DNA from: JAPOXR01 sp965221815
GTDB taxonomy: Bacteria > Pseudomonadota > Alphaproteobacteria > Rhodobacterales > Rhodobacteraceae
Direction: 5' to 3'
Length of the DNA stretch: 64,000 nucleotides
NCBI GenBank assembly: GCA_965221815.1
Contig: OZ244915.1
Location: 1,860,001 to 1,924,000, forward strand
The stretch's first letter is position 1, and every line of letters starts with the position of its first letter. A program made the translations under genes and the position numbers. This document shows, one piece after another, positions 46,097-54,757 of the stretch. A model generated the notes under the pieces. The model saw only the letters and a program-made list of their open reading frames with translations, made no database searches and was not told the origin of the DNA.

Positions 46097-46114
46097 CTCA
46101 TGAATCTCGTTCAT
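46097..46114 (-). pseudogene. First codons of the interrupted small membrane protein
   Basis: Reading minus from ATG 46114, the six codons MNEIHE end at the IS junction. Together with 44017-44352 (one target copy removed) they make a 117-residue protein. No clear ribosome site is visible upstream. Confidence 0.75.
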
Positions 46115-46614
46115 TGTGAACTGGTTTCAAATCTGTTATGGATTTTTCATTGTTATCCAATCCCGTCTAAACAATTGTTGCCTGATCGTTAAACTGTGCC
46201 CAGATTCTTTGGGCCGGGCTATACAGGTGGATCGGTCTTTGTCTCCAGTTCAGGGAGTGGCTCTCGTATGGCGGACTCGTGAATTTTCAACCTGTTGAAA
46301 ACGCGCGGTTTTTGGGATCCTGATAGCGGGCGTTTGGGTGATTTGGCGGAATTTTTGGAAAAATCGCGGAATTTGACCAGATCGGGGTGGAATCATTGGG
46401 TGTGTCTGCTGGATCAGGTCGCGTGTTCCAGGACGAAAATTCTCCATCATGGAGACATATGAGATGGAACACGCGGATGACCGATTGACACTCTGAAAAT
46501 GCTTTTGCCAAGACCGATCGGGACATGGAGCAGGCACGACAGCGGGTCGTGGACACCCTGCAGGCCGCGGCGACGCAGGGTCGAGAAGTTGCTAACTTCT
46601 TGACTCGGTGAGAT
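46115..46614. other. Intergenic DNA with a 3' gene remnant
   Basis: About 500 bp with no intact gene. On the plus strand the last 38 codons before 46612 (NAFAKTDRDMEQARQRVVDT, then ending VANFLTR) read like the end of a helical protein whose upstream frame is broken by stops. I do not recognise it. Confidence 0.35.
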
Positions 46615-46630
46615 TAAGGCCCGTTGACAA

Positions 46631-47002
46631 TTATCGTGCGGCCACCACGCCCGCCATCAGATAAATCCCGGCTGCGAAGCTTGCAAGAGTCTTGTCGTAT
46701 CGTGTGGCGAGACCCCGGAACTCCTTGATTTTCGCAAAGAAATTCTCGATCCGGTGCCGTTCCTTGTAGGCGTCGCGGTCAAAGTCGCGTGGCGGACTTC
46801 GGTTCGACCGCGGCGGGATCACCGCCGTGGCTCCGCGTTCCGCCACTGTGTCCAGCACCCAATCCGCGTCAAAGGCCTTGTCGCCAATCAACATCTCACA
46901 GGTGAGATCGTCCAGGAGTTCAGGGACAGCCTTGAGATCGTGGGTCTGACCCGGCAGAACCACAAACCGGATCAGATGTCCGACAGCATCGGTGAGGGCC
47001 AC
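46631..47002 (-). CDS. IS427-type transposase, second frame (orfB)
   Basis: The C-terminal half of an IS5-family transposase. It starts about where orfA ends and has the DDE-type segment LIGDKAFDADWV and the C-terminal YKERHRIENFFAKIKEFRGLATRYDK motif, including the conserved Arg-Ile-Glu. It is read by a minus-one shift from orfA at a run of five A followed by G (CCAAAAAGGGGG near 47055-47070); the shifted frame runs on as GIGRSKGGLTSKVVALTD. No independent ribosome site is seen. Confidence 0.8.
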   Translation of the reverse strand: MALTDAVGHLIRFVVLPGQTHDLKAVPELLDDLTCEMLIGDKAFDADWVLDTVAERGATAVIPPRSNRSPPRDFDRDAYKERHRIENFFAKIKEFRGLATRYDKTLASFAAGIYLMAGVVAAR

Positions 47003-47013
47003 GACCTTGCTCG

Positions 47014-47391
47014 TCAGACCGCCCTTCGAGCGGCCGATTCCTTCCGATTCTGATCCCCCTTTTTGGCCCCGGAGGCCTTCTGGTGCGCTGGCATGATCGT
47101 GCCATCCACAGACACCATTGACAGATCCAGATCACCGGATAACTCATTGACAAGACGTTCAAAAAGATTCGCTTGGGTCCAACGCCGGAACCGCTTGAAG
47201 ACACTGTTCCATCGCCCAAAATGCGGCGGGAGATCACGCCAGGGGGTTCCTGTCCGGAACCGCCAGAGAACCCCTTCCAGAAAAAGACGATTGTCGACAG
47301 CTGTGCACCCCGGGTCAGTCACCTTGCCCGGACACAGCGGTGCCACCCGCGCCCACATCTCATCCGTCAAAACTGTGCGATCTGCATTCAT
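47014..47391 (-). CDS. IS427-type transposase, first frame (orfA)
   Basis: A 125-residue N-terminal half with the family's helix-turn-helix region and the motif LWRFRTGTPWRDLPPHFGRW, followed by SVDGTIMPAHQKASGAKKGDQ with the first catalytic Asp. ATG 47391 is preferred over an upstream in-frame start at 47454. Frameshifting in the lysine-coding A-run would fuse it to orfB. Confidence 0.8.
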   Translation of the reverse strand: MNADRTVLTDEMWARVAPLCPGKVTDPGCTAVDNRLFLEGVLWRFRTGTPWRDLPPHFGRWNSVFKRFRRWTQANLFERLVNELSGDLDLSMVSVDGTIMPAHQKASGAKKGDQNRKESAARRAV

Positions 47392-47495
47392 CTTGTCACC
47401 TGCCTCGTCTGCTCGTGCCGCCTTTTTCGGCGTGCAATGCCGACACAAATACACGACAAGAACTCAAGACGCAAGGCAATTGTCAACGGGCCTTA

Positions 47496-47908
47496 GTTTG
47501 GGTATTTAGGTATAAAATTCCCATATTTTGTGACGAGGGTTTATGCCCCGAAGTCTGTTGAAACTCGTCTGAGCGGCGTTGCCGGGCATGTCGTTTAGGC
47601 GGTCTCCCTGGGGTCCCAATTCAAGCGACTCGCGATCAGCTTGCTCTGCACCTGACAGCGATATGAAATTCTGTGTGGTGAGCTGTTAACATGTGCGCAC
47701 AATTCACATATACTGTGGCCTCACGAGGCGGCGCGGATGCTGTGAACCTGACGTTGGCATCAGCGACAGATGACCCGCACAGACTGGGTGAGGCGACAGG
47801 CAGTGTGATTCAAGATCTTGGTGATACCTGCCCTGTGTTGCGCAGAATTGACCGTTTCAGGATTGACAAGCTTTCGCATACGTTGCCTTGGCGTCACGAT
47901 GAGATGAC
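47496..47908. other. Intergenic region with no gene I can support
   Basis: About 410 bp at the right edge of the accessory region. A 73-codon frame (47691-47912) overlaps the next gene start and has no recognisable product. Confidence 0.4.
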
Positions 47909-48655
47909 ATGACTGCGACGATCGTGACATTTCTGGCTGCCGGAATCCTCGGTGGCATCGTTAATGCGGCTGCGGGCGGTGCAAAACTCTTCGTCTTTCC
48001 CTTGCTGCTTGCCACCGGATTGCCGCCGCTCGCGGCGAATGTCACGCAGGGGGTTGCCTTGTGGCCTGCACAACTCCCCGCCATCTGGGTCTATCGGCGC
48101 GAACTCATGGGTCAATGGCGTTCCCTGTTTCGCCAGATGCTGCCAGCACTTGCCGGGGGACTGCTCGGCGCATTGGTCCTTGTCAATTCGGGAAATGACG
48201 CTTTTGTTCGCGTTGTGCCTTTTCTACTCGCCATTGCTGTTGCTGCCATCATCCTCGGACCACGAACCGCACTTGTCCTGCACAAACTCTTTCCAGGGCA
48301 CCGCATCAAACCGGCAACCGCAGCATTATTTGCTGCCATTGGCTTTTATTGCGGTTACTTTGGTGCTGGAATGGGCTTCATGCTTCTTGCCGTCCTGACG
48401 GCTTCAACCGGGCAGTCGGTCAGTCAGGTCAACGGGGCCAAGAATCTTTTCGCTGTCTTTATCCAGACTGTCGCAGTCGTTCCCATGATGATGTCCGGAC
48501 TGGTCGACTGGACAGCCGCAATCTTCGTGTTGGCGGGTGGTCTTGTCGGTGGCTTTATCGGCGCAGCCGTCACACGCCGCCTGCCTGATTCTCTGGTGCG
48601 CTATGGTGTCGCACTGATTGGCCTGGTGCTGACTTTAGCGTTTCTCTTTGCGTGA
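47909..48655 (+). CDS. TauE/SafE-family membrane permease
   Basis: A 248-residue inner-membrane protein with about eight hydrophobic helices in two related halves. The first half begins with the family pattern GGIVNAAAGGAKLFVFPLL, where the GGG-like turn is AGGA, and the second repeats it as YCGYFGAGMGFM. Members export or import sulfonates, sulfite or other small anions. The start overlaps a weak GAG site. It is convergent with the DabA gene (11 bp apart), so there is no operon to show the substrate. Confidence 0.82.
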   Translation: MTATIVTFLAAGILGGIVNAAAGGAKLFVFPLLLATGLPPLAANVTQGVALWPAQLPAIWVYRRELMGQWRSLFRQMLPALAGGLLGALVLVNSGNDAFVRVVPFLLAIAVAAIILGPRTALVLHKLFPGHRIKPATAALFAAIGFYCGYFGAGMGFMLLAVLTASTGQSVSQVNGAKNLFAVFIQTVAVVPMMMSGLVDWTAAIFVLAGGLVGGFIGAAVTRRLPDSLVRYGVALIGLVLTLAFLFA

Positions 48656-48666
48656 ACAACCGGGCT

Positions 48667-51048
48667 CTACCGCATGTCGGTCCATTGGGTGTCGCGCCGA
48701 TAACGGGCGTCAATACGGCCGTTCTTCAAGGCGAAAAGATGCAGCCAGCCATTGTCAAACAGACAGCGCGGTTCAGTTTGTTTCTGCAGAATAGCACCAA
48801 TGGCATCACGAGGTGCCTCAACCATGACCGACAATCTTAAAGGCGCATGCACGTAATTTTCACCATCATGGACACTTTGTTGTGGAAGGCCCGGACGCAG
48901 GCGACCACTATTGCCTTCAATAACCCCAATCCCTCCGACCACGTTGTGAATCAATTTGTTGCCACCGCCAAAAACGGCCGGAGCCACGACCGATCCATAA
49001 TATTGTAAACTGATCCAGCTCGCGACAATGACTGGCGCGGTCAGGATCAGCTCGAGAATCGAGAAATCCTCATCTTGCCGCCAGTTATAGTCGTGCAGGA
49101 ATGCACGCCCTCTGAGATTTCGACCGCGGGTGACCGACCGCGGCGCCGCAATGAACGACGTGCATCCGGCAAGACCCCATTCCGGGCGCAACTCGGCCCA
49201 ATTGCGTGCGCGCCCTGCAATGGTTCGCGCTGACGCACGCGGAAGACGTGGGGCACGCTCTGTGCGCGCGATATTTCCGGCCTGAGCCAGCCATACGCGC
49301 AAACGGCGGAGCTCATTGGCCCGCGCCTCTGGAAGTCGTTCCGGAAAAATTCGGACATCATCGGTCGTGGTATTATGAATTCCGGCGACGAACAGAGTCT
49401 CGCTGCCAATAACAAGGCCGGTTTCGGCCAGGCCGGCCCGGGTCTCTTTGTCATTCAGCAGGGCGGTGAGAAGTCGCACCGAGACGTCGCCCGTATAGCC
49501 GCCACAAGCGCCGCAATGATAGGCGCTGGTATGCGGATTATTCGTCATCTGCCCGCGATGACCCAGAAGCAGCACGATTTTCCCGAAATTCTTGGTCATC
49601 CCCATGGCTGTCAACACTGAACGTGCTGTCGCCACCTTCTCCTCCACAGCAAGTCCACCATAAAAATAAGGGGGTGGCTCTTCGGACCTGCTGTCGCCAT
49701 GCAACCCGATGGCATCACGAAACAGCCTGACCGCATAAAGAATTCCAACCGACTCCACGAACGCAAATGACGACACAGCTGCCTGACGGAAACGTCCCCA
49801 GGCACGCCGGGAGCGGGCGGCGATCCGCACCGGATGTTCACCCGCCGCATGTTGATGGCTTGATGTCTCGAGCGTAGGCTTCAGCAATGCGGGCAGACGT
49901 GCCTCACGAATGTCAGAACCGCAGGCCCTGTGGGCAATTGGAAGGCCAAAAAACCCGGCAAAGCCAATGGTCTCGATTGACGGGTCCAGGCTCTCGAGAG
50001 CCCGGCGAAAAATCTCTGAACGCACATCGATACAGAAGGCCGCCTGCAGATAAGGGCGATGTCTGGAATCGGTGCCCCTGGCAAGAAGATTTTTGATTTC
50101 GTGTTGCTGCACCCGCTCCATCGCATCTTGCAGAATCGCAAGAAGGACCATGTCTTCGGTCGGCTCCACGGGTTCAGCATGTGCGTCAACGACATTCAGC
50201 CAAGCGTCCCTGACCCTGTCGAATTGCGCCAGCAATGCCTCTTCCCAGACCAGTCGGATAGCAAGCAAATCAAACAGTGCATGGTTATTTTTGCCCTGCA
50301 GTTCGGCCTGCCAGAGTAACCAACGCGCGTGTTGCGACCAACCACCAAGATCCATCAGCAAACGATGAAGAACCGTTTCTATTGAATCCGTCATGAGGCC
50401 GAGCGCTTGTGCGGCTCGCACGACGGCGCGTTCTGATGTATCAGGTGCCGCGCTGACATGAGAACAAAAGCCCGAAAGCCCGGCGATTTCCGGGGTCAGG
50501 TCGTTGGCGGCCCAGGCGCGCCAGGAGTCGTAGGCTTTTTCACCAACCTTGGGTGACCAGAGTGCCTGGCCATGATCAAAATAACCCGTCGCCCAACTGC
50601 CGGTGGTTTTCTTGATGACCGATGGCCAGTCAATTCCCGTGACATCGGCCGCCAACTCTGCCACCGTCGGATAGGCGATCACCGACTCATCACTAACGTT
50701 CTGCAAAGCATTTTTCAGGGCCACGACATCGACGGGTTTGAGAGGCGACGTCGAAGCCTCCAATGACTCTTTGAGAATCTGATCGGATAGACGCCCGTCT
50801 CCAATGGCCGCCGCATAGTCAGCACCTTTCTGAACCGCACGAACCCCTGCAACGCGTTCCAGACGTGCCGAAGCGGTCGCCAGATCGTCGTCCATCTGGC
50901 CAAGAAACGGATTGACTGCGACAGTTGCCTCCAATGGAAATGCAGGAGGTATCGCGCGTACGACCTTTGATGCCGCATCAAGAATATCCGTCTGGAGTGG
51001 CTCCGACGGTCTCTCAACCACGACGCTATCAGTCTGAACGCGGCGCAC
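48667..51048 (-). CDS. dabA: Inorganic carbon transporter subunit DabA
   Basis: A 793-residue protein of the DUF2309/DabA family, distantly like a beta-carbonic anhydrase. The zinc site is visible: Cys and Asp in FCIDVRSEIF and His-Cys in YHCGACGG. With DabB it takes up CO2 or bicarbonate and hydrates it in an energy-coupled manner. GTG 51048 is the best start, because TTGGAGG lies 5 bases upstream; it overlaps dabB by 20 bp. A longer frame to 51081 is possible. Confidence 0.92.
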   Translation of the reverse strand: MRRVQTDSVVVERPSEPLQTDILDAASKVVRAIPPAFPLEATVAVNPFLGQMDDDLATASARLERVAGVRAVQKGADYAAAIGDGRLSDQILKESLEASTSPLKPVDVVALKNALQNVSDESVIAYPTVAELAADVTGIDWPSVIKKTTGSWATGYFDHGQALWSPKVGEKAYDSWRAWAANDLTPEIAGLSGFCSHVSAAPDTSERAVVRAAQALGLMTDSIETVLHRLLMDLGGWSQHARWLLWQAELQGKNNHALFDLLAIRLVWEEALLAQFDRVRDAWLNVVDAHAEPVEPTEDMVLLAILQDAMERVQQHEIKNLLARGTDSRHRPYLQAAFCIDVRSEIFRRALESLDPSIETIGFAGFFGLPIAHRACGSDIREARLPALLKPTLETSSHQHAAGEHPVRIAARSRRAWGRFRQAAVSSFAFVESVGILYAVRLFRDAIGLHGDSRSEEPPPYFYGGLAVEEKVATARSVLTAMGMTKNFGKIVLLLGHRGQMTNNPHTSAYHCGACGGYTGDVSVRLLTALLNDKETRAGLAETGLVIGSETLFVAGIHNTTTDDVRIFPERLPEARANELRRLRVWLAQAGNIARTERAPRLPRASARTIAGRARNWAELRPEWGLAGCTSFIAAPRSVTRGRNLRGRAFLHDYNWRQDEDFSILELILTAPVIVASWISLQYYGSVVAPAVFGGGNKLIHNVVGGIGVIEGNSGRLRPGLPQQSVHDGENYVHAPLRLSVMVEAPRDAIGAILQKQTEPRCLFDNGWLHLFALKNGRIDARYRRDTQWTDMR

Positions 51049-52591
51049 GGAAACCTCCAAGAGCCTTGTCGAGCAAGGCATTCAAATACAAACCATTGGC
51101 GATATGAACGCGCAATCCCGTCGTCGCCGGATGATGGGCCCATAACGGAAACAATGCCTGTGCCAATGCGATCAGCCCAAATGACATCAGCGCCAATACA
51201 ATGAGCGCCCATTCCAAGGGTCCCGGGAAAGGTGCCGATGGCAATGCGGCCCCCCAGATCTGCACGGCAATTTCCTGAAAGAAAAAGTAGGCGACAGCAG
51301 CGGCAACAGATGCCAGTACAGTGCGTCGGGTCAGTTCTTTCGGCGCCGTATCGGCCAGCCCTTGTGCCACAAGATATGCCACTCCAAAAATCAGGATCGC
51401 ACCGAGGGTCAGGGATTGTGCGCCCTTATAGCCTGCGAAGGATGTAAAAATCACCGCAATCGCCGCGTATAACAAGATGGCAAGGACAAATGATCTGAGC
51501 ACGGCCACAAGACTGGGGACAGCAACCGGCCCCGGTCGGCGCAACTCAGCAACAGCCGCAATGGCACCGCCGGCTGACAGAAATGCATGGGCCTTATAGA
51601 GAGAATGGGCCACGATATGAAGCAGCGCCAATGGCCAAAGTCCGAGTCCACATTGCAGCATCATGAAGCCCATCTGCGATACCGTTGACCACGCGAGGGC
51701 CGTCTTGATTGCGGCTTGGGTCAGCATCACTGCCGCGCCGAAAATGGCCGTGAAACCCCCAACCATCACCAGCAGAGCCATAACACCGGGGCTTTGCTGA
51801 ATCAGGTTCGCAAAAGTGATCAACATCACTCCGCCGGAATTAATGATCCCGGCATGCAACAATGCTGAAACCGGGGTCGGCGCTTCCATCACTTCCGTCA
51901 ACCAGCCGTGGAGTGGGAACAGGGCCGTCTTGAAAGACGCCGAGATGACCAGCAGAGCAACAGCCAGATTCAGGGCGAATGGATGTCCGGACTCCGCATG
52001 CGCCGCCAAGACCGTGATGTCAGACGTTCCAAAGGCAATAAACAGGACCACCCCGGCAAGCACAAGGGCAGCATCCCCGCCATGCCAGACATAGGCGAAT
52101 TTCAACGCGGCGCGCTGCGCCTCCGGGCGCTCCGGATAGAATAGAAGCAGCCGTTTCAGGCCAAATCCGACACTGATTGTTGACAGGATGAGGACCGCAA
52201 GGCTTCCCGATTGAACAAAGATCAGGGCGGCGGCCAATGTTGTCAACATCAAGCAATGAAATTTGCCCTCGTCTCTCTCCCCATCGAGATATGAGCGACT
52301 GTAACGCATCACGATCCAAGCGATGAAAGCCACAATCGTAACCATTGCAACGCTGACCGAATCCACGCGGAACTTGATCATCATGGGTCCTCGCAAGACG
52401 GCGAAGTCAGAAGGACCCTGTTGCGAAAACTGCCAGATACCGGCAATACTGAGCAGCAACGCCATCAATGCCGAGATTTCCGAGATCCATGGCAAGAATC
52501 TGGGGCGGCGTCCCTGCCGACCGACACCACATGCGGCCGCTATGAGAAGAATGACTGGGGCGAGCAGTGTCAATGGAAGTGTGGCAGCCAT
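51029..52591 (-). CDS. dabB: Inorganic carbon transporter membrane subunit DabB (NuoL/ND5-like)
   Basis: A 520-residue membrane protein of the proton-pumping NuoL/MrpA family with about 14 helices. Motifs include HGWLTEVMEAPTPVSALLHAG, where the Glu and the following Pro-Thr-Pro are proton-path residues, and HSLYKAHAFLSAGG. In Dab systems the subunit powers DabA. ATG 52591 has GGAGG 6 bases upstream. The gene order B then A is the usual Dab operon. No other Nuo or Mrp genes are near, which supports the Dab reading. Confidence 0.92.
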   Translation of the reverse strand: MAATLPLTLLAPVILLIAAACGVGRQGRRPRFLPWISEISALMALLLSIAGIWQFSQQGPSDFAVLRGPMMIKFRVDSVSVAMVTIVAFIAWIVMRYSRSYLDGERDEGKFHCLMLTTLAAALIFVQSGSLAVLILSTISVGFGLKRLLLFYPERPEAQRAALKFAYVWHGGDAALVLAGVVLFIAFGTSDITVLAAHAESGHPFALNLAVALLVISASFKTALFPLHGWLTEVMEAPTPVSALLHAGIINSGGVMLITFANLIQQSPGVMALLVMVGGFTAIFGAAVMLTQAAIKTALAWSTVSQMGFMMLQCGLGLWPLALLHIVAHSLYKAHAFLSAGGAIAAVAELRRPGPVAVPSLVAVLRSFVLAILLYAAIAVIFTSFAGYKGAQSLTLGAILIFGVAYLVAQGLADTAPKELTRRTVLASVAAAVAYFFFQEIAVQIWGAALPSAPFPGPLEWALIVLALMSFGLIALAQALFPLWAHHPATTGLRVHIANGLYLNALLDKALGGFRAPRSD

Positions 52592-52926
52592 ACTCTGCCT
52601 CCGATACGAGAAATCATGCTGCCGCCACCAGACGTCTTGACACCGTTTCACAATCAATGTCGCGTCTTGGTTTTATCGTAAAATGAACAGCATGAAACTG
52701 CAATCGAATAGATGGATTTGTGCCGGACAAGATTTCATCTGACGAGACCCAGCCCGTGCGATCTGCGGGGCAAGGCGTGGCTTCATTCGTAGCAGCGCCA
52801 TGCCCGAGAACCGGCTATGCACGGCAACAACGCTACAGTTGTGTCGTGGAATATCGTACCCTGCTTCCTGCCTGTCAACCGGACAAATGTTGGAAATGCG
52901 GTGGATAGACTTTGCCAGCCAACGGC
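52592..52926. other. Intergenic region upstream of dabB
   Basis: About 335 bp between the dabB start and the end of the ABC permease gene. I see no gene. It probably holds the dab promoter, but no clear element is visible, and no LysR-type regulator gene is adjacent. Confidence 0.45.
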
Positions 52927-53793
52927 TTACTTCACCGCTCCCATGGTGAGGCCACGCACCAGATGTCTGGATGCAAGAAGGGCAAAAATCAGGACTGGAA
53001 TCACGATCAGGGTCGAAGTTGCCATGATCTTGCCGTAAGGCAGATTGTACCCTTCCATGAATGAAACGGCCATGGCAGGTGCAGTTTTCGCATCATTGCG
53101 GGTGAGAATCAGGCCGAACATCAGTTCGTTCCATGAAAAAATAAATGAAAAAATTGCGGAAACCGCAACTCCCGGCATGGCCAGGGGCAGACAGATCCTG
53201 GTCATGATGGTAAATTGTGAGGCGCCCTCGAGCCGTGCGGCTTCGTCGAGTTCAAAAGGAATACCGCGTATCTGATCAGTCACGATCCAGATCACGATTG
53301 GCAGGTTAAATGTCAGATAGATCAGAATCAGGGTGATATGTCGATCAAGCAAGCCAAGATTCTTGGCGATCAGGAAGAACGGTAACGCCAGGACAATGGG
53401 TGAGATCATGCGATTGGTGATAAACCAGAACCACAGGTCTTTTTTGCCGCGAAATTCAAAACGCGCCAAGGCAAAAGCCGCAGGAATTCCCAGAATCAAT
53501 GCCAGACATGTCGTGCAAATGGCGATGATGAGCGAATTGAACAGGGTTCTGAGCACACCATCCTTGAACAAGGCTTCGCTGTAATTGTTGAAAGTGGGTT
53601 CAAAAATCCATGCAGGCGGTGCCTCGAGGGCAACGATATGTGTCTTGAGTGACGTGGTCACCATCCAGTAGAAGGGAAATACACAAACGAGTATGATTGC
53701 GACCAGAATCACAGTTTCCCAAATGAGTGGCGGGCGCTTGTGCTGCGCAGGCGGAAGCTTCGGTGATCGCATGGGACGGGGCGACATACTCAA
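52927..53793 (-). CDS. ABC transporter permease (CUT1, MalG-like)
   Basis: A 288-residue permease with six helices and the EAA loop near residue 190 (ELDEAARLEGASQFTIMTRICLP), the contact for the ATPase. It is the second permease of a carbohydrate-uptake-type-1 system. It overlaps the other permease by 4 bp (ATGA). Confidence 0.9.
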   Translation of the reverse strand: MSMSPRPMRSPKLPPAQHKRPPLIWETVILVAIILVCVFPFYWMVTTSLKTHIVALEAPPAWIFEPTFNNYSEALFKDGVLRTLFNSLIIAICTTCLALILGIPAAFALARFEFRGKKDLWFWFITNRMISPIVLALPFFLIAKNLGLLDRHITLILIYLTFNLPIVIWIVTDQIRGIPFELDEAARLEGASQFTIMTRICLPLAMPGVAVSAIFSFIFSWNELMFGLILTRNDAKTAPAMAVSFMEGYNLPYGKIMATSTLIVIPVLIFALLASRHLVRGLTMGAVK

Positions 53794-54656
53794 ACTTCCT
53801 TGTAAAAGATGCGGATATAAATCTGCGCCAGTATAATCGTGATCATCAGCAGGATAATGGCTTGTGCCGAAGCCAGCCCCTGATCAAAGGCACGAAAGCC
53901 AACCCGCTGTATCATCAGTGAAACGAATTCTGTTGCCGCGCCTGGCCCGCCACGAGTCAGCGTGAACACCATATCGAAAAGTTTCAACGTATCGGCTGTT
54001 CGCAGAATAAGCACCGCGACAAGACCGGGGATAAGAAACGGTAATTGGACATGGCGCAGGATTGTCCACCAACTCTTGGTCTCCAGACGCGCTGCTTCCT
54101 CAACCTCACCGGGAACCATCGTTAATCCGGCCAAAAGAACCAGAGCAACAAATGGTGTCCATTGCCAGACATCCCAAAAAATAATCATGATAAATGCGTT
54201 CTGCGGATCGCCGATCCAGTTGATCCCGGGCCCGGGAAGCAGTTGATTGATGACACCAAATTTCTGGTTGAACATCACCTGTCCCAAGAGACCGACCACT
54301 GCATAAGTCGTTGCCATCGGCAGAACGAGGCTGAGGCGAGTCAGTGTCTTGAGGAGATTGAGACCGGGGCGATGCAGGATAATGGCGACACCCAGACCCA
54401 ATGCGATTTGAATTGGCAGGGCCGTTGCCAACAGGAAGAGAGTCCGACCGACCGCCTGCCAGAAGACCTCGTCGCCGAGGACCGTCTGGTAATTTTCAAG
54501 TCCGATGAAGGCGACCCGGCGGAGCTTTGTCAGATTGTAAAAGTGTAAACTTGTCCAGCCAGCAAAAAGGAGGGGTGCGATTCCGACAATCGCCAACGAC
54601 AAGACCGCAGGCGCGACAAAGGCCAACACCGTCAAGCGGGAGACTCGACCGCGCAT
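53790..54656 (-). CDS. ABC transporter permease (CUT1, MalF-like)
   Basis: A 288-residue permease with six helices and the EAA loop VEEAARLETKSWWTILRHVQLP near residue 190. It lacks the large N-terminal extension of MalF, like UgpA and similar sugar permeases. It lies 101 bp downstream of the binding-protein gene and overlaps the second permease. Confidence 0.9.
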   Translation of the reverse strand: MRGRVSRLTVLAFVAPAVLSLAIVGIAPLLFAGWTSLHFYNLTKLRRVAFIGLENYQTVLGDEVFWQAVGRTLFLLATALPIQIALGLGVAIILHRPGLNLLKTLTRLSLVLPMATTYAVVGLLGQVMFNQKFGVINQLLPGPGINWIGDPQNAFIMIIFWDVWQWTPFVALVLLAGLTMVPGEVEEAARLETKSWWTILRHVQLPFLIPGLVAVLILRTADTLKLFDMVFTLTRGGPGAATEFVSLMIQRVGFRAFDQGLASAQAIILLMITIILAQIYIRIFYKEV

Positions 54657-54757
54657 CAGTTCTTCACCGCCTCAATCAGTTTGGCATTCGGCGCATCCCA
54701 CCGCGGGTGCCGTGGGATGCGCCACAGCCGAAGAGGTCAATACGAACCACTTCGGCC

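Larger units (their letters stand above)
46617..47493 (-). mobile_element. IS5/IS427-type insertion sequence
   Basis: About 877 bp with inverted ends (AGGCCCGTTGACAATT at 46617-46632 and its complement at 47478-47493) and TA on both sides (46615-46616, 47494-47495), fitting the IS427 group's short TA-type target. It carries a transposase in two overlapping frames. Confidence 0.85.

Noticed and set aside
38686..46105. Composite transposon carrying cas3 between the two ISKra4 copies
   Set aside because: Each copy has its own different 9-bp target duplication, and both interrupt genes that can be rebuilt locally, so they inserted separately.
30330..47908. Second tRNA-Gln 3'-end copy as a right attachment site
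   Set aside because: I looked for the TTCGAATCCTACCACCCC core and found no second copy in the window.
47691..47912. A 73-codon plus-strand frame before the TauE-like gene
   Set aside because: No ribosome site, no recognisable pattern, and it overlaps the next gene start.
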